Source: Bradyrhizobium sp. AT1 (GTDB lineage Bacteria; Pseudomonadota; Alphaproteobacteria; Rhizobiales; Xanthobacteraceae). Taken from it: a DNA stretch of 64,000 nt. Positions 51,424 to 59,905 of the stretch are shown piece after piece. Positions within the stretch are counted from its first letter, which is position 1, and each line of letters opens with the position of its first letter. The DNA lies in the NCBI RefSeq assembly GCF_001590795.1, contig NZ_JXDL01000001.1, positions 1,064,589 through 1,128,588 on the forward strand. Reading direction: 5' to 3'. Under the pieces are notes generated by a model, which saw nothing but the letters and a program-made list of their open reading frames with translations, did not search any database and had not been told where the DNA came from. Position numbers and translations under genes: made by a program.

Positions 51424-51434
51424 GACGTAAAACC

Positions 51435-52022
51435 TTAGCGTTCGATGGTGCCGGTGCGCCGGATCTTCTTCTGCAGCAGCAGCACGCCGTACAGCAGCGC
51501 TTCCGCCGTGGGCGGGCAGCCCGGCACGTAGATGTCGATCGGCACGATGCGGTCGCAGCCCCGCACGACCGAGTAGGAATAGTGATAATAGCCGCCGCCA
51601 TTGGCGCAGGAGCCCATCGAGATGACGTAGCGCGGCTCGGGCATCTGGTCGTAGACCTTGCGCAGCGCGGGCGCCATCTTGTTGGTCAGCGTACCCGCGA
51701 CGATCATCACGTCGGACTGGCGCGGCGAGGCACGTGGGGCGAAGCCGAAGCGCTCGACGTCGTAGCGCGGCATCGACACCTGCATCATCTCGACGGCGCA
51801 GCAGGCGAGACCGAAGGTCATCCACATCAACGAGCCGGTACGGGCCCAGGTGATGAGGTCGTCGGTCGCGGCCACGAAGAAGCCCTTGTCGGACAGCTCG
51901 GAGTTGACCTCGAGGAAGAACGGATCATTGGCCCCGACCGGCCGGCCGGTCGAGGGATCCAGGATGCCCTTGGGGGCCGGCGCGATCGCCGGACCAGCGG
52001 GCGATGCAGGGTTCAATCCCAT
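51435..52022 (-). CDS. nuoB: NADH-quinone oxidoreductase subunit B (cluster N2)
   Basis: A 195-residue subunit holding the terminal 4Fe-4S cluster N2. The ligands are in [10 protein letters not shown] (tandem Cys), [10 protein letters not shown] and [11 protein letters not shown]. The ATG at 52022 overlaps the end of nuoA by 10 bases. The first ~30 residues are Pro/Ala-rich. Confidence 0.95.
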   Translation of the reverse strand: MGLNPASPAGPAIAPAPKGILDPSTGRPVGANDPFFLEVNSELSDKGFFVAATDDLITWARTGSLMWMTFGLACCAVEMMQVSMPRYDVERFGFAPRASPRQSDVMIVAGTLTNKMAPALRKVYDQMPEPRYVISMGSCANGGGYYHYSYSVVRGCDRIVPIDIYVPGCPPTAEALLYGVLLLQKKIRRTGTIER

Positions 52023-52378
52023 TCCAGTGCTCCCTTCTTCCATTCATAGGCGAACCCGATCGTCAGCACGCCGAGGAACACCACCATGGACCAGAAGCCG
52101 GTCGCGCCAAGCTTGCCGAACGCCACCGCCCAGGGAAACAGGAACGCCACTTCGAGGTCGAAGATGATGAAGAGGATGGCGACCAGGTAGAAGCGGACGT
52201 CGAACTTCATGCGTGCGTCGTCGAAGGCGTTGAAACCGCACTCATAGGCCGACAGCTTTTCCGGATCCGGCTGCTGGAACGCCACGATGAAGGGCGCGAT
52301 CAGCAGCACCAGGCCGATGAGGCCCGCGACCGCTATGAAGACGACGAGTGGAAGATAGTTCTGCAGAATGCCGCTCAT
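52013..52378 (-). CDS. nuoA: NADH-quinone oxidoreductase subunit A
   Basis: A 121-residue membrane subunit with three helices and the conserved [40 protein letters not shown] segment. The ATG at 52378 gives the usual length. It is the first gene of the operon nuoA-B-C-D-[FkbM]-E-[orf]-F-G-H-I-J-K-L-M-N. Confidence 0.95.
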   Translation of the reverse strand: MSGILQNYLPLVVFIAVAGLIGLVLLIAPFIVAFQQPDPEKLSAYECGFNAFDDARMKFDVRFYLVAILFIIFDLEVAFLFPWAVAFGKLGATGFWSMVVFLGVLTIGFAYEWKKGALEWD

Positions 52379-52444
52379 TGGCGAGCCCTTTTTCCCGCAG
52401 CCTCGGGACAGCCACGGATTCGTCCGATTTGGAATTGTTCTGAG

Positions 52445-52472
52445 CCTTAGCGCAGTGCACCAATGGGCGCAA
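52445..52472 (-). promoter_or_regulatory. Possible nuo operon promoter
   Basis: On the minus strand TTGCGC (52472-52467) and CTAAGG (52450-52445) are separated by 16 bases, about 70 bases upstream of nuoA. The fit to the alphaproteobacterial housekeeping consensus is partial. Confidence 0.3.
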
Positions 52473-53056
52473 GACACGCTCTTTTCAGGCCCTTTGCCGC
52501 TCCCAGAACGGTGAAAATCCCGGAATCACCCCGCGCTGGTATGGAGCAGATCGGCAGGGCCAGCAAGGGCGGCCACCGGTTTTGCAGGGCGGCAGTCCGG
52601 GGATTGCGGCATACGGGCTGCGGTAGCGCTTTGCCGTGCATCGTCCGAGAAAAATGCTTGGTTTCGAGTGCGGCAGCGCACCCAAACCGAGGGCTGGGAG
52701 CCCAACTGTCGCCCCGGTGACATATTGGCTGCCCCGTGTCTGGGAGCCGCGATGCCGGATCGCCGAAAATGGTCGCGATCGCGCGCAGGACAGTTGCAGC
52801 AAAGACACCTATCCACAGGCGCAAATGATCAGACGAGCCATGCGTGACGGCGGGACCGGACCCGCCTTCCGCGAAAGCTGCCGCGTCCTGCCATATATTT
52901 CGCAGTCCGGCGGGCCGCGAGCGCGGCGCCGGCGACGTGCATGGCCGTCGCGCGCGCCGCGCCCGGATGAGCTTCAGGCCGGGGGGGCATAGCCGGGAGC
53001 TCATCGATCCCGTGTGGAAGAGCGGCGGCACCAGATGTCGCCGCCCTCCCCGATCC
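52473..53056. other. Intergenic region between nuoA and the TonB receptor
   Basis: About 580 bases. Open frames here are shadows of high GC without ribosome sites. GGCGGC (53024-53029) and GCCGCC (53040-53045) form a hairpin just after the receptor gene, followed on the minus strand by a U-poor tail, so it is a weak terminator candidate. I see no RNA gene. Confidence 0.4.
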
Positions 53057-55339
53057 TCACCATTTGTAGGAGACGCTGGCCGTGACGCGCCTTCGGTCGC
53101 CGTAGAAGCAGGAGGTCGGGAACGAACAGCTCGCGACATAGATCTTGTCGGTCAGGTTGATGACGTTGAGGGCGGTGCGCCAGTTCTGCCATTCGTAATG
53201 CAGCGCGAGATCGCCGAGCACCACCGCGGGAACCTCGAGGGTGTTGGCGGGATCAGCCCAGGACGAGCCGATATAGCGCACGCCGCCGCCGAAACCGAAG
53301 CCTTCGAGCGGCCCGTCCTTGAAGGTGTAGTCGGCCCAGCCGGAGACCAGGAGCTGAGGCGTGTTGGTCGGCGTCTTGCCGACCAGCGACGGATCGAGAT
53401 CCCGGCTGTTGAAGAGATGATAGGCGGTGAAGGCGCCGATCAGCTTGAGTTCCTTGGTGGCGTTGGCCACCGCTTCGAGCTCGATGCCGCGCGAGGTTAC
53501 CTCGCCGGTCTGGTTCAGCAGGATCGGCGTGCCCGCGGTCGTCGCGACGTTCTGGCGCTTCAGGTCGAACACCGAAGCCGTGAAATAGCCGTCAAAGCCC
53601 TTCGGCGAGACCTTCACGCCGATCTCGGTCTGCTGCCCGGTCTCGGGGAGGAAGAGTTGGTTGCTGGCGTTTAGACCGACGACCGGATTGTAGCTCGTCG
53701 CATAGGAGACATAGGGCGCGATGCCGTTGTCGAAATTGTAGATCAGCCCGGCCCGCCCGCTGAACTTGCTGTCGCTACGGCTGGCGACGTTGGCCCCGGT
53801 ATCGCGCGCGTCCTGAATCGTCTCGACCCAATCATTGCGGCCGCTCAAGACCAGCGTGAAGTTGCCGAGCTTCATCTGATCCTGAAGATAGGTGCCCGCC
53901 TGCTTCTGCGTGATCAGGAAGTTGCGGAACGGCGCGCCCGTCAGCGGAATGTTGAGACCGTAGACGGGATTGAAGACGTTGACCGATGGGACGGTGCCGA
54001 AATTGAAATTCTGGTAGTCGTCGATCTGATAGCCTTTCAGATCCACCCCGAACAGCATCGTGTGCCGCACCGGCCCCGTGTTGAAGCGATACTCCAGCTG
54101 GTTGTCGAGATTGGCCTGGTTCGCGGTGTTCTTCGCGTACCAATTATATCGCCCCATCGTGGCGGTGTTGATGTTGTCCCAGCCGTTACCGATGTAGCCG
54201 CGATAAGTCAGGTCGATATGCGCGAACCGTGCATTCTGCCGGAACGTGAGGTCGTCGGTGAGATTGCGTTCGAACTGATAGCCGAGCATCTCCTGCTCGC
54301 GCGTGAACTTGTCGACGCTGGGATCACCGACGAAGAAGCTGGTCGGGATCTTGCCGAACGGCGCGTTCGTCACCGTGCCCTGGTAGGGCAGGAAGTTGAT
54401 GCCTCTCGTGTCGGTCTTCGAGGCCGATGCGAGAACCGTGAAGCTGGTGTCGGCATCCGGCCTCCACGTGAAGGACGGCGCGATGAAATAATTATTGTCC
54501 GGCGTGAAGTCGACCTGCGTGCCCCCATTCCTGATCTCACCAACGGCACGATAGAACAGCTTGCCATCCCGGGGCTGCGTCGCGACCGGTCCGCCGACGT
54601 CGAAGCCGACATAGGCGTTGCCGAAATTGTTGACGCCGGTCTCGATGTAGCGGATCGGCTCGGTGGGCGGCATCTTGCTGATGACGTTGACGATGCCGCT
54701 CGGGCTCGATCCGCCATAGAGCACGGCGGACGGGCCGCGCAGCACCTCGACGCGCTCCATGTTGGACGGCGGCAGCCGCCAGCTCGCATAGGAGGTATAG
54801 AACAGCTGCATGCCGTCGAGGAACAGTCCGATGTCGTCGGACTTGAAGCCGCGGATCAGCCACCAATCGTTGCGCGTGTCGGCGCCGAAGGTCCCTGCCC
54901 GCACGCCGGCGGTATAGCGCAAGACCTCGTCGAGCTTGTTCGGCTTCTGGTCGCGGATCTGCTCGGCGCCGATGACGGACACCGATTGCGGTGTCTCCAT
55001 GATCGGCGTGTTGGTCTTGGTGCCGGACGAGCTGCGGCCGGCGACGTAGCCGTTCACAGGGCCACGCGGCGTCTCGACGAAGCCGACATTGCGCTGCGGC
55101 TGCGGCTTGCTTCGATTGGCGGTCTGCACCGAACTCGGCGCGCGACGCTGCGGCGTTGTGGCCGCACGGCGGCGAGATTCCGGTGCAGTGACGGTCACCG
55201 ACGGCAGGCTCGTTGCGCCGCTCGGCGCGGATGATTGTGCAAGCGATGCCTGCGGCACCAAGACCAAAGCGGATGCGGTCGCCAACACGGCCGATCGCAG
55301 CATTCCAAGACTGTTCAACGCGCCACCCCGAAACTGCAT
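53057..55339 (-). CDS. TonB-dependent siderophore receptor
   Basis: A 760-residue outer-membrane receptor. After a signal peptide ending ASLAQ and a Thr/Ala-rich linker, the plug domain shows MERVEVLRGPSAVLYGGSSPSGIVNVISKMP, typical of ferric-siderophore receptors such as FhuE/FpvA. The barrel ends in VTASVSYKW with the terminal aromatic residue. A pair of Cys (SCSFPTSCF) occurs in the last extracellular loop. The ATG at 55339 is used; a GTG at 55375 would add 12 residues. No TonB or siderophore synthesis genes lie nearby. An iron-control-like dyad lies in the upstream gap, consistent with iron regulation. Confidence 0.88.
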   Translation of the reverse strand: MQFRGGALNSLGMLRSAVLATASALVLVPQASLAQSSAPSGATSLPSVTVTAPESRRRAATTPQRRAPSSVQTANRSKPQPQRNVGFVETPRGPVNGYVAGRSSSGTKTNTPIMETPQSVSVIGAEQIRDQKPNKLDEVLRYTAGVRAGTFGADTRNDWWLIRGFKSDDIGLFLDGMQLFYTSYASWRLPPSNMERVEVLRGPSAVLYGGSSPSGIVNVISKMPPTEPIRYIETGVNNFGNAYVGFDVGGPVATQPRDGKLFYRAVGEIRNGGTQVDFTPDNNYFIAPSFTWRPDADTSFTVLASASKTDTRGINFLPYQGTVTNAPFGKIPTSFFVGDPSVDKFTREQEMLGYQFERNLTDDLTFRQNARFAHIDLTYRGYIGNGWDNINTATMGRYNWYAKNTANQANLDNQLEYRFNTGPVRHTMLFGVDLKGYQIDDYQNFNFGTVPSVNVFNPVYGLNIPLTGAPFRNFLITQKQAGTYLQDQMKLGNFTLVLSGRNDWVETIQDARDTGANVASRSDSKFSGRAGLIYNFDNGIAPYVSYATSYNPVVGLNASNQLFLPETGQQTEIGVKVSPKGFDGYFTASVFDLKRQNVATTAGTPILLNQTGEVTSRGIELEAVANATKELKLIGAFTAYHLFNSRDLDPSLVGKTPTNTPQLLVSGWADYTFKDGPLEGFGFGGGVRYIGSSWADPANTLEVPAVVLGDLALHYEWQNWRTALNVINLTDKIYVASCSFPTSCFYGDRRRVTASVSYKW

Positions 55340-55429
55340 GTTCGATGCGCCATGCCGTCTGTCCCCGGACGGCACGCGCTCGAGGGCGACGCTTATGTGA
55401 GGGCGCGAAAATTCCCTAATTGAAAAGGT

Positions 55430-55449
55430 CTTAGAAGGGCTCTTATAAG
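55430..55449. promoter_or_regulatory. Iron-control-like inverted repeat upstream of the receptor
   Basis: The arms CTTAGAA (55430-55436) and TTATAAG (55443-55449) are inverted with one mismatch and six bases between. The TTAGAA/TTCTAA-like core resembles iron control elements bound by Irr-type regulators in rhizobia. It lies about 90 bases upstream of the receptor start. Confidence 0.4.
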
Positions 55450-55480
55450 CGATCCAACATATCGAGGGATCGGCGCGAGA

Positions 55481-55996
55481 TCAGCGTGAGCTCTTCTCGC
55501 TCTCGAGCATGTCGGCAGCGATCGCCGTGAGCTGATCGACCTGCCCCAGCAGCGTGCGGAACTCGGCTTCGCTCAAATGTTCCAGCAGGCGCCGGTTGCG
55601 CTCCTGCGCCCCTTCGACGATCGCATCATGCGCGGCAAGGCCGGTGGCGGTCAGCGAGATCAGCACCTCGCGGCTGTCTCTGGGATTGGCCGATTTCGCG
55701 ATCAGCTTGCGTGAGAGCAGATTGGCCAGTGCGCGGCTGATCTGCCCCTTGTCCTGGCCGACGGCCTCGGCGAGCCGCGCCACGCTCATCGGCGGCCGGC
55801 GGCCGAGCGAGGCGACCAGACCAAACTCGACCGAGGACAATCCGGTGAGACGCTTGTAGCGCAGGATCGCGCCACGCTTGAGCAGGTTGGCAAGCACCAT
55901 CAGTCGTGACGACAGCATCACTGTGATCGGGGCTGACGGTTCGCTCTCGTCCGCCGCGGGCGACGTCTCCCCGCCGCTGCTCTCGCTCTGGCTCAT
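55481..55996 (-). CDS. MarR-family transcriptional regulator
   Basis: A 171-residue winged-helix regulator. The recognition region is SVEFGLVASLGRRPPMSVARLAEAVGQDKGQISRALANLLSRKLIAKS, followed by the wing NPRDSREVLISLT and a C-terminal dimer helix. The ATG at 55996 has a GAGGTGG ribosome site, preferred over an upstream ATG at 56047. It is divergent from the Rieske oxygenase gene, so it probably represses that operon until an aromatic ligand binds (inference). Confidence 0.9.
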   Translation of the reverse strand: MSQSESSGGETSPAADESEPSAPITVMLSSRLMVLANLLKRGAILRYKRLTGLSSVEFGLVASLGRRPPMSVARLAEAVGQDKGQISRALANLLSRKLIAKSANPRDSREVLISLTATGLAAHDAIVEGAQERNRRLLEHLSEAEFRTLLGQVDQLTAIAADMLESEKSSR

Positions 55997-56079
55997 GATC
56001 CACCTCTGCCAAGAAAGCCGGGACCTGCCAAGCGCCGGCCAGCTCATCAGATGCGACTAAGAGGCATTTGGAAATATCG

Positions 56080-56091
56080 TTGACATTGTCA
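56080..56091. promoter_or_regulatory. Candidate MarR operator/-35 element
   Basis: TTGACATTGTCA contains the perfect palindrome TGACA-T-TGTCA (56081-56091) overlapping a TTGACA -35 box on the plus strand. It lies between the divergent MarR and oxygenase genes. No good -10 box is seen at the right distance. Confidence 0.4.
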
Positions 56092-56165
56092 TCGAATTAT
56101 TTTTCACTGGCCGCAAGACGCCCAAAAAGGGCCCGGCCAGCACGGCCCACAGCGGGAGGACCAGC

Positions 56166-57356
56166 ATGACGATCACCCAGCGGGATCGCGATCTCGGCAC
56201 GGCCTATGCGATGAAGCCGGCGCACACCCGCACCGAGCTGACCTCGGTCGTCCGCGGCACGCCGATGGGTGAGCTGCTGCGCCGCTACTGGCACCCGGTC
56301 GGGCTCGTCGGTGACGCCACCGACACACCGAAAAAGGTGCGCGCATTGGGCGAGGATCTCGTGCTGTTTCGCGACAAGCAGGGCCGCGCCGGCCTCTTGC
56401 ACGCCCGCTGCTGCCACCGCGGCACCACGCTCTATTACGGCAAGGTCGAGGAGGACGGCATCCGCTGCTGCTATCACGGTTGGAAATTCGACACCGAAGG
56501 CCATTGCCTGGAGCAGCCCTGCGAGCCCGAGGGCGCTCCGTACAAGGACAAGGTGCGCCAGCCCTGGTATCCGGTCGAGGAGCGCTACGGCCTGATCTTC
56601 GCCTATATGGGCCCGGCCGAGAAACGCCCGGTGCTGCCGGCTTACGAATGTCTCGAGCAGATGGACGATGGCGAGTTCGTCGAGGCCGACGATTCCTCGA
56701 TCGGCGGCGGCGGCCCCGCCATCATCCCCTGCAACTGGCTGCAGCATTTCGAGAACGTGGTCGATCCCTATCACGTGCCGGTGCTGCACGGCTCGTTCTC
56801 GGGACCGCAATTCACCAACATGATGGCCTCGATCCCGGAGGTGAAGTTCGACAAGACACCGCGCGGCATCGCCGTGCGCTCGATCCGCAAGCAGGACGAC
56901 GGCAAGGTGTTCTATCGCGTCACCGAAGCCGCCCTCCCCACGTTGCGCGTCGTGCCGAACCCGCGCGTGGCGCAATTCGCCCGCGTCGAGTCGATCGGCT
57001 GGACGCTGCCGATCGACGACACCTCGTTCCGCATCTATGTCGCCGGCCGCGTCAAGACCTCCGGCGACATCGGCCGGATGCGCTCGAAGTTCAACGGCAA
57101 GTTCTGGTGGGACATGACCGAGCAGGAGCACCAGCAATTCCCGGGCGACTACGAAGCCCAGGTCGGCCAGGGCGAGGTGACGATTCATTCCGAGGAGCAT
57201 TTCGGCCAGAGCGACCGCGGCATCCTGATGATCCGGCGCATGCTGAGCGACCAGCTCGACGCGCTCGCCGCGGGTAGCGATCCGATCGGCGTCTCGTTCG
57301 ATGCGAGCGCGCCGCCGGTCGAATTCGAAGCGGGGAATTACATCCGCGAAGGCTGA
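56166..57356 (+). CDS. Rieske non-haem iron oxygenase, large subunit
   Basis: A 396-residue ring-hydroxylating or demethylating oxygenase. The Rieske 2Fe-2S site is C82-x-H84 and C101-x2-H104 (RCCHRG, CCYHGWKF). The mononuclear iron site is in NVVDPYHVPVLH, with H203 and H208 and bridging D200. The length and single-subunit look suit the phthalate-dioxygenase or vanillate-demethylase group that works with a separate reductase. No reductase gene lies here. The start has a GGGAGG ribosome site. With the MFS gene 56 bases downstream it forms an uptake-and-oxidation unit for an unknown aromatic acid. Confidence 0.88.
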   Translation: MTITQRDRDLGTAYAMKPAHTRTELTSVVRGTPMGELLRRYWHPVGLVGDATDTPKKVRALGEDLVLFRDKQGRAGLLHARCCHRGTTLYYGKVEEDGIRCCYHGWKFDTEGHCLEQPCEPEGAPYKDKVRQPWYPVEERYGLIFAYMGPAEKRPVLPAYECLEQMDDGEFVEADDSSIGGGGPAIIPCNWLQHFENVVDPYHVPVLHGSFSGPQFTNMMASIPEVKFDKTPRGIAVRSIRKQDDGKVFYRVTEAALPTLRVVPNPRVAQFARVESIGWTLPIDDTSFRIYVAGRVKTSGDIGRMRSKFNGKFWWDMTEQEHQQFPGDYEAQVGQGEVTIHSEEHFGQSDRGILMIRRMLSDQLDALAAGSDPIGVSFDASAPPVEFEAGNYIREG

Positions 57357-57412
57357 GTTGCAGCCGATCAGGCTGGACCGCCAACGATAACAAAGACAAA
57401 TTGGGGGACGCG

Positions 57413-58708
57413 ATGGTGGATGTGACGTCACAGATGTCGGTACAGACGGCCGCCGCGGCAAAGCCCTCGGCGCGGCGCTATTACGTGCTGGGACTGCTCA
57501 CCATCATCTACGCGCTGAACTTCCTCGACCGCACCATCTTCAACGTGCTGATCGAGCCGATCAAGAAGGAGTTCGCGCTCAGCGACACCATGATGGGCCT
57601 GCTCGCGGGCTTCGGCTTTGCGCTGTTCTATTCCCTGCTCGGCATCCCCATCGCGCGCGCCGCCGACCGGCTCAACCGCCGTAACATCGTCGCGGCGGCC
57701 TTTGCGTTCTGGAGCGCGATGACGGCGCTATGCGGCGCGGCCACCAGCGTGACCTCGCTGGCGCTGGCCCGCATCGGCGTCGGCATCGGCGAATCCGCCG
57801 GCTCCCCCGCCTCGCAGTCGATCGTCGCCGATCTCTTTGCCAAGAACGAGCGCCCGCGCGCGCTCGGCATCTACGCCATCGGCACTTATCTCGGCGTCTT
57901 CCTCGGCTATTTCGTCGGCGGCTACGTCAACCAGCACTATGGCTGGCGGATGGCGTTCTATGTCGCCGGCCTGCCCGGCATCCTGCTCGCGGCTATCCTG
58001 TGGCTGACGATCTCCGAGCCGAAGCGCGGCGCGATGCAGGAAAGCTTCGTGCCCGAGCCGCTCGGGCCGACGCTGCGCTTTCTCGCCTCGCAGAAGAGCT
58101 TCCTCATCGTGCTGATCGGCTTCTGCCTGACCACCTACACGAACTACGCGACCGCGGCCTGGATCCCGCCATTCCTGGCGCGCGTGCATCATCTGTCGAG
58201 CGCCGAGATCGGCACCTATGCCGGCACCTTCAAGGGTCTCGCCGGCATGGCCGGCACCCTGCTCGGCGGCTTCGTGGTGGCGCAAATCGGCCGTCGCGAC
58301 GACCGCTGGAAGCTGTGGGCACCCGCGATCACATCAGGGCTCGCCGGCCCGGTGTTCGCGCTGTGCATGCTGACGCAGGATTTTTCGATGATGGTCGCCA
58401 TGCTGGCGCTGACCTCGTTCCTGGTGGGCTTCCATCTCGGCCCCATCTTCGCGATCGCGCAGACGGTGGCCAAGCCGAGCATGCGGGCGCTCGCCTCCGC
58501 GCTGATCGCGCTCACCGCCACCTGCTTCGGCCAGGGCGTCGGCCCGCTCGCGGTCGGCATGGTCAACGACGCGTTGAAAGGCAGCTATGGCGTCGAGGCC
58601 GTGCGCTATTCCCTGCTCTCGGCGGCGGTCACGACCACGGTCGGCGCCCTGCTCTTCATCTGGGCGGCGCGGTCGATCCGGGCCGATATCGAGAGGGCCG
58701 CGGCCTGA
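57413..58708 (+). CDS. MFS transporter of the Spinster-like type, aromatic acid uptake candidate
   Basis: A 431-residue permease with twelve helices. It has IYALNFLDRTIFNVLIEPIKKEF in helix 1 and the loop RAADRLNRRNIV (motif A). ATG 57413 follows a GGGGGA ribosome site and is preferred to TTG 57401. Its position behind the oxygenase gene suggests it imports the oxygenase substrate, or exports a product. Confidence 0.88.
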   Translation: MVDVTSQMSVQTAAAAKPSARRYYVLGLLTIIYALNFLDRTIFNVLIEPIKKEFALSDTMMGLLAGFGFALFYSLLGIPIARAADRLNRRNIVAAAFAFWSAMTALCGAATSVTSLALARIGVGIGESAGSPASQSIVADLFAKNERPRALGIYAIGTYLGVFLGYFVGGYVNQHYGWRMAFYVAGLPGILLAAILWLTISEPKRGAMQESFVPEPLGPTLRFLASQKSFLIVLIGFCLTTYTNYATAAWIPPFLARVHHLSSAEIGTYAGTFKGLAGMAGTLLGGFVVAQIGRRDDRWKLWAPAITSGLAGPVFALCMLTQDFSMMVAMLALTSFLVGFHLGPIFAIAQTVAKPSMRALASALIALTATCFGQGVGPLAVGMVNDALKGSYGVEAVRYSLLSAAVTTTVGALLFIWAARSIRADIERAAA

Positions 58709-58849
58709 GACCTTATCCCCCGCAAGCCCGGCGAAACCGGACGGGCGTATGAATGAAACCATTTTGCGGAACCCGCGAAACCATCCGGAAACAGATGGTC
58801 CCTAAAAGATGAGCCCATAGACGGCGGCAAAGCCCGTCGGGAGGCTCAG

Positions 58850-59053
58850 ATGAACCACTCCATTCACTCTGCTGATCGTGCGACCCACCTGAAGATCGTG
58901 GTGGTGGCGCTGGTGGCTGGCATCATGGTGGCCGGCTTCGGGATCGCAGCCCGCACCAATGCCGATTACAGCCAGACCGCCCAGTCGACCCACGTCATCA
59001 AGGCCGGCAAGCCGGTGGTGGTGACGAGCGCCGGGACCTCGGAGATTCGCTGA
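58850..59053 (+). CDS. Small single-helix membrane or exported protein, function unknown
   Basis: A 67-residue protein with one hydrophobic helix (KIVVVALVAGIMVAGFGIAA, residues ~15-34) and a soluble tail ending VVVTSAGTSEIR. A GGGAGGCTC ribosome site precedes the ATG, and a strong terminator follows, so it is a compact single-gene unit. A short hairpin (ACCATC/GATGGT, 58780-58799) lies upstream. The family is not recognised. Confidence 0.72.
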   Translation: MNHSIHSADRATHLKIVVVALVAGIMVAGFGIAARTNADYSQTAQSTHVIKAGKPVVVTSAGTSEIR

Positions 59054-59079
59054 CACGCCCCCCTTCCGGGCTGACCCAT

Positions 59080-59102
59080 GGCCGCCTCCGGGCGGCCTTT
59101 TT
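59080..59102 (+). terminator. Intrinsic terminator after the small membrane protein gene
   Basis: GGCCGCC (59080-59086), TCCG loop, GGCGGCC (59091-59097), then five T. It is a compact seven-pair stem on the plus strand. Confidence 0.85.
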
Positions 59103-59153
59103 CGTTTTCCAGAGCAATGCTTAAGCGGAGATGCACCGGCGAAGCGCAACGTC

Positions 59154-59181
59154 CTTGACTTCACCCAGCCCCGCCTTTAAT
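59154..59181 (+). promoter_or_regulatory. Promoter of the tRNA-Asp gene
   Basis: CTTGAC (59154-59159) and TTTAAT (59176-59181) are 16 bases apart, close to the alphaproteobacterial housekeeping consensus, and place the start about 28 bases before the tRNA. Confidence 0.6.
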
Positions 59182-59215
59182 TCCCCCCTCGTTCCGCGCG
59201 CATCGAGCGAACCAC

Positions 59216-59292
<77 letters not shown>

Positions 59293-59496
59293 TTTTGGCA
59301 ATTCCTTCATAGTCTTAGCGAGATCTTCTCGACGCCGATCGCATCTGCGCCGACGATGGCCTGCGGCTGGACGGGAACTCTCGGCATAGTCAGCCTGCAG
59401 CCGAATCGTCTACGTCTTCCGGGGCTTAGAGGGATTCCCCACACGTTGCCGGCTTTTCGGGGCCTCCCTGTCATTGGACAATCGAGGAGGCCAGCT

Positions 59497-59811
59497 ATGG
59501 GTAAGAAGGATTCGGCAAAAAAGGCAGCCGCTCCCGCCACCGTCACCCTCAAGCACCTCGCCGCCGATATCGCCGAGAGCCAGGACCTCTCCAAAAAGCA
59601 CGCCGAAGCCGTCCTGACCGACATGGTCGATTTGATCGCCAAGCACCTGAAGAAGGGCGACCGCGTCCGCATCGTCGGGCTCGGCATCCTCCAGGTCCGC
59701 AAGCGTGCCGCCCGCACAGGCCGCAACCCCGCCACCGGCGAGCCGATCCACATCAAGGCCAGCAAGAAGGTCACCTTCCGCCCGGTCAAGGAACTCAAAG
59801 AGGCGATCTGA
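59497..59811 (+). CDS. HU-family DNA-binding protein
   Basis: A 104-residue nucleoid protein. The DNA-binding arm region is GLGILQVRKRAARTGRNPATGEPIHIKASKKVTFRPVKELKEAI, with the usual RxGRNPxTGE motif. The N-terminal ~15 residues are Lys/Ala-rich. ATG 59497 has a GAGGAGG ribosome site; a longer upstream frame is rejected. Confidence 0.92.
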   Translation: MGKKDSAKKAAAPATVTLKHLAADIAESQDLSKKHAEAVLTDMVDLIAKHLKKGDRVRIVGLGILQVRKRAARTGRNPATGEPIHIKASKKVTFRPVKELKEAI

Positions 59812-59838
59812 GGGTCAGCGTTCGATCGGCGCCGTTCC

Positions 59839-59861
59839 GGCCGCATCCCGGCCCGCTTTTT
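59839..59861 (+). terminator. Weak intrinsic terminator after the HU gene
   Basis: GGCCG (59839-59843) and CGGCC (59849-59853) form a short stem, followed three bases later by five T. Confidence 0.4.
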
Positions 59862-59905
59862 CTGATATACCGCCCGCTTCCCCTGACCCGGCGGTTTGAC
59901 CAGAA

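Noticed and set aside
52447..53139. A 230-codon minus-strand frame upstream of nuoA
   Set aside because: No ribosome site, no family features, and it overlaps the end of the TonB receptor.
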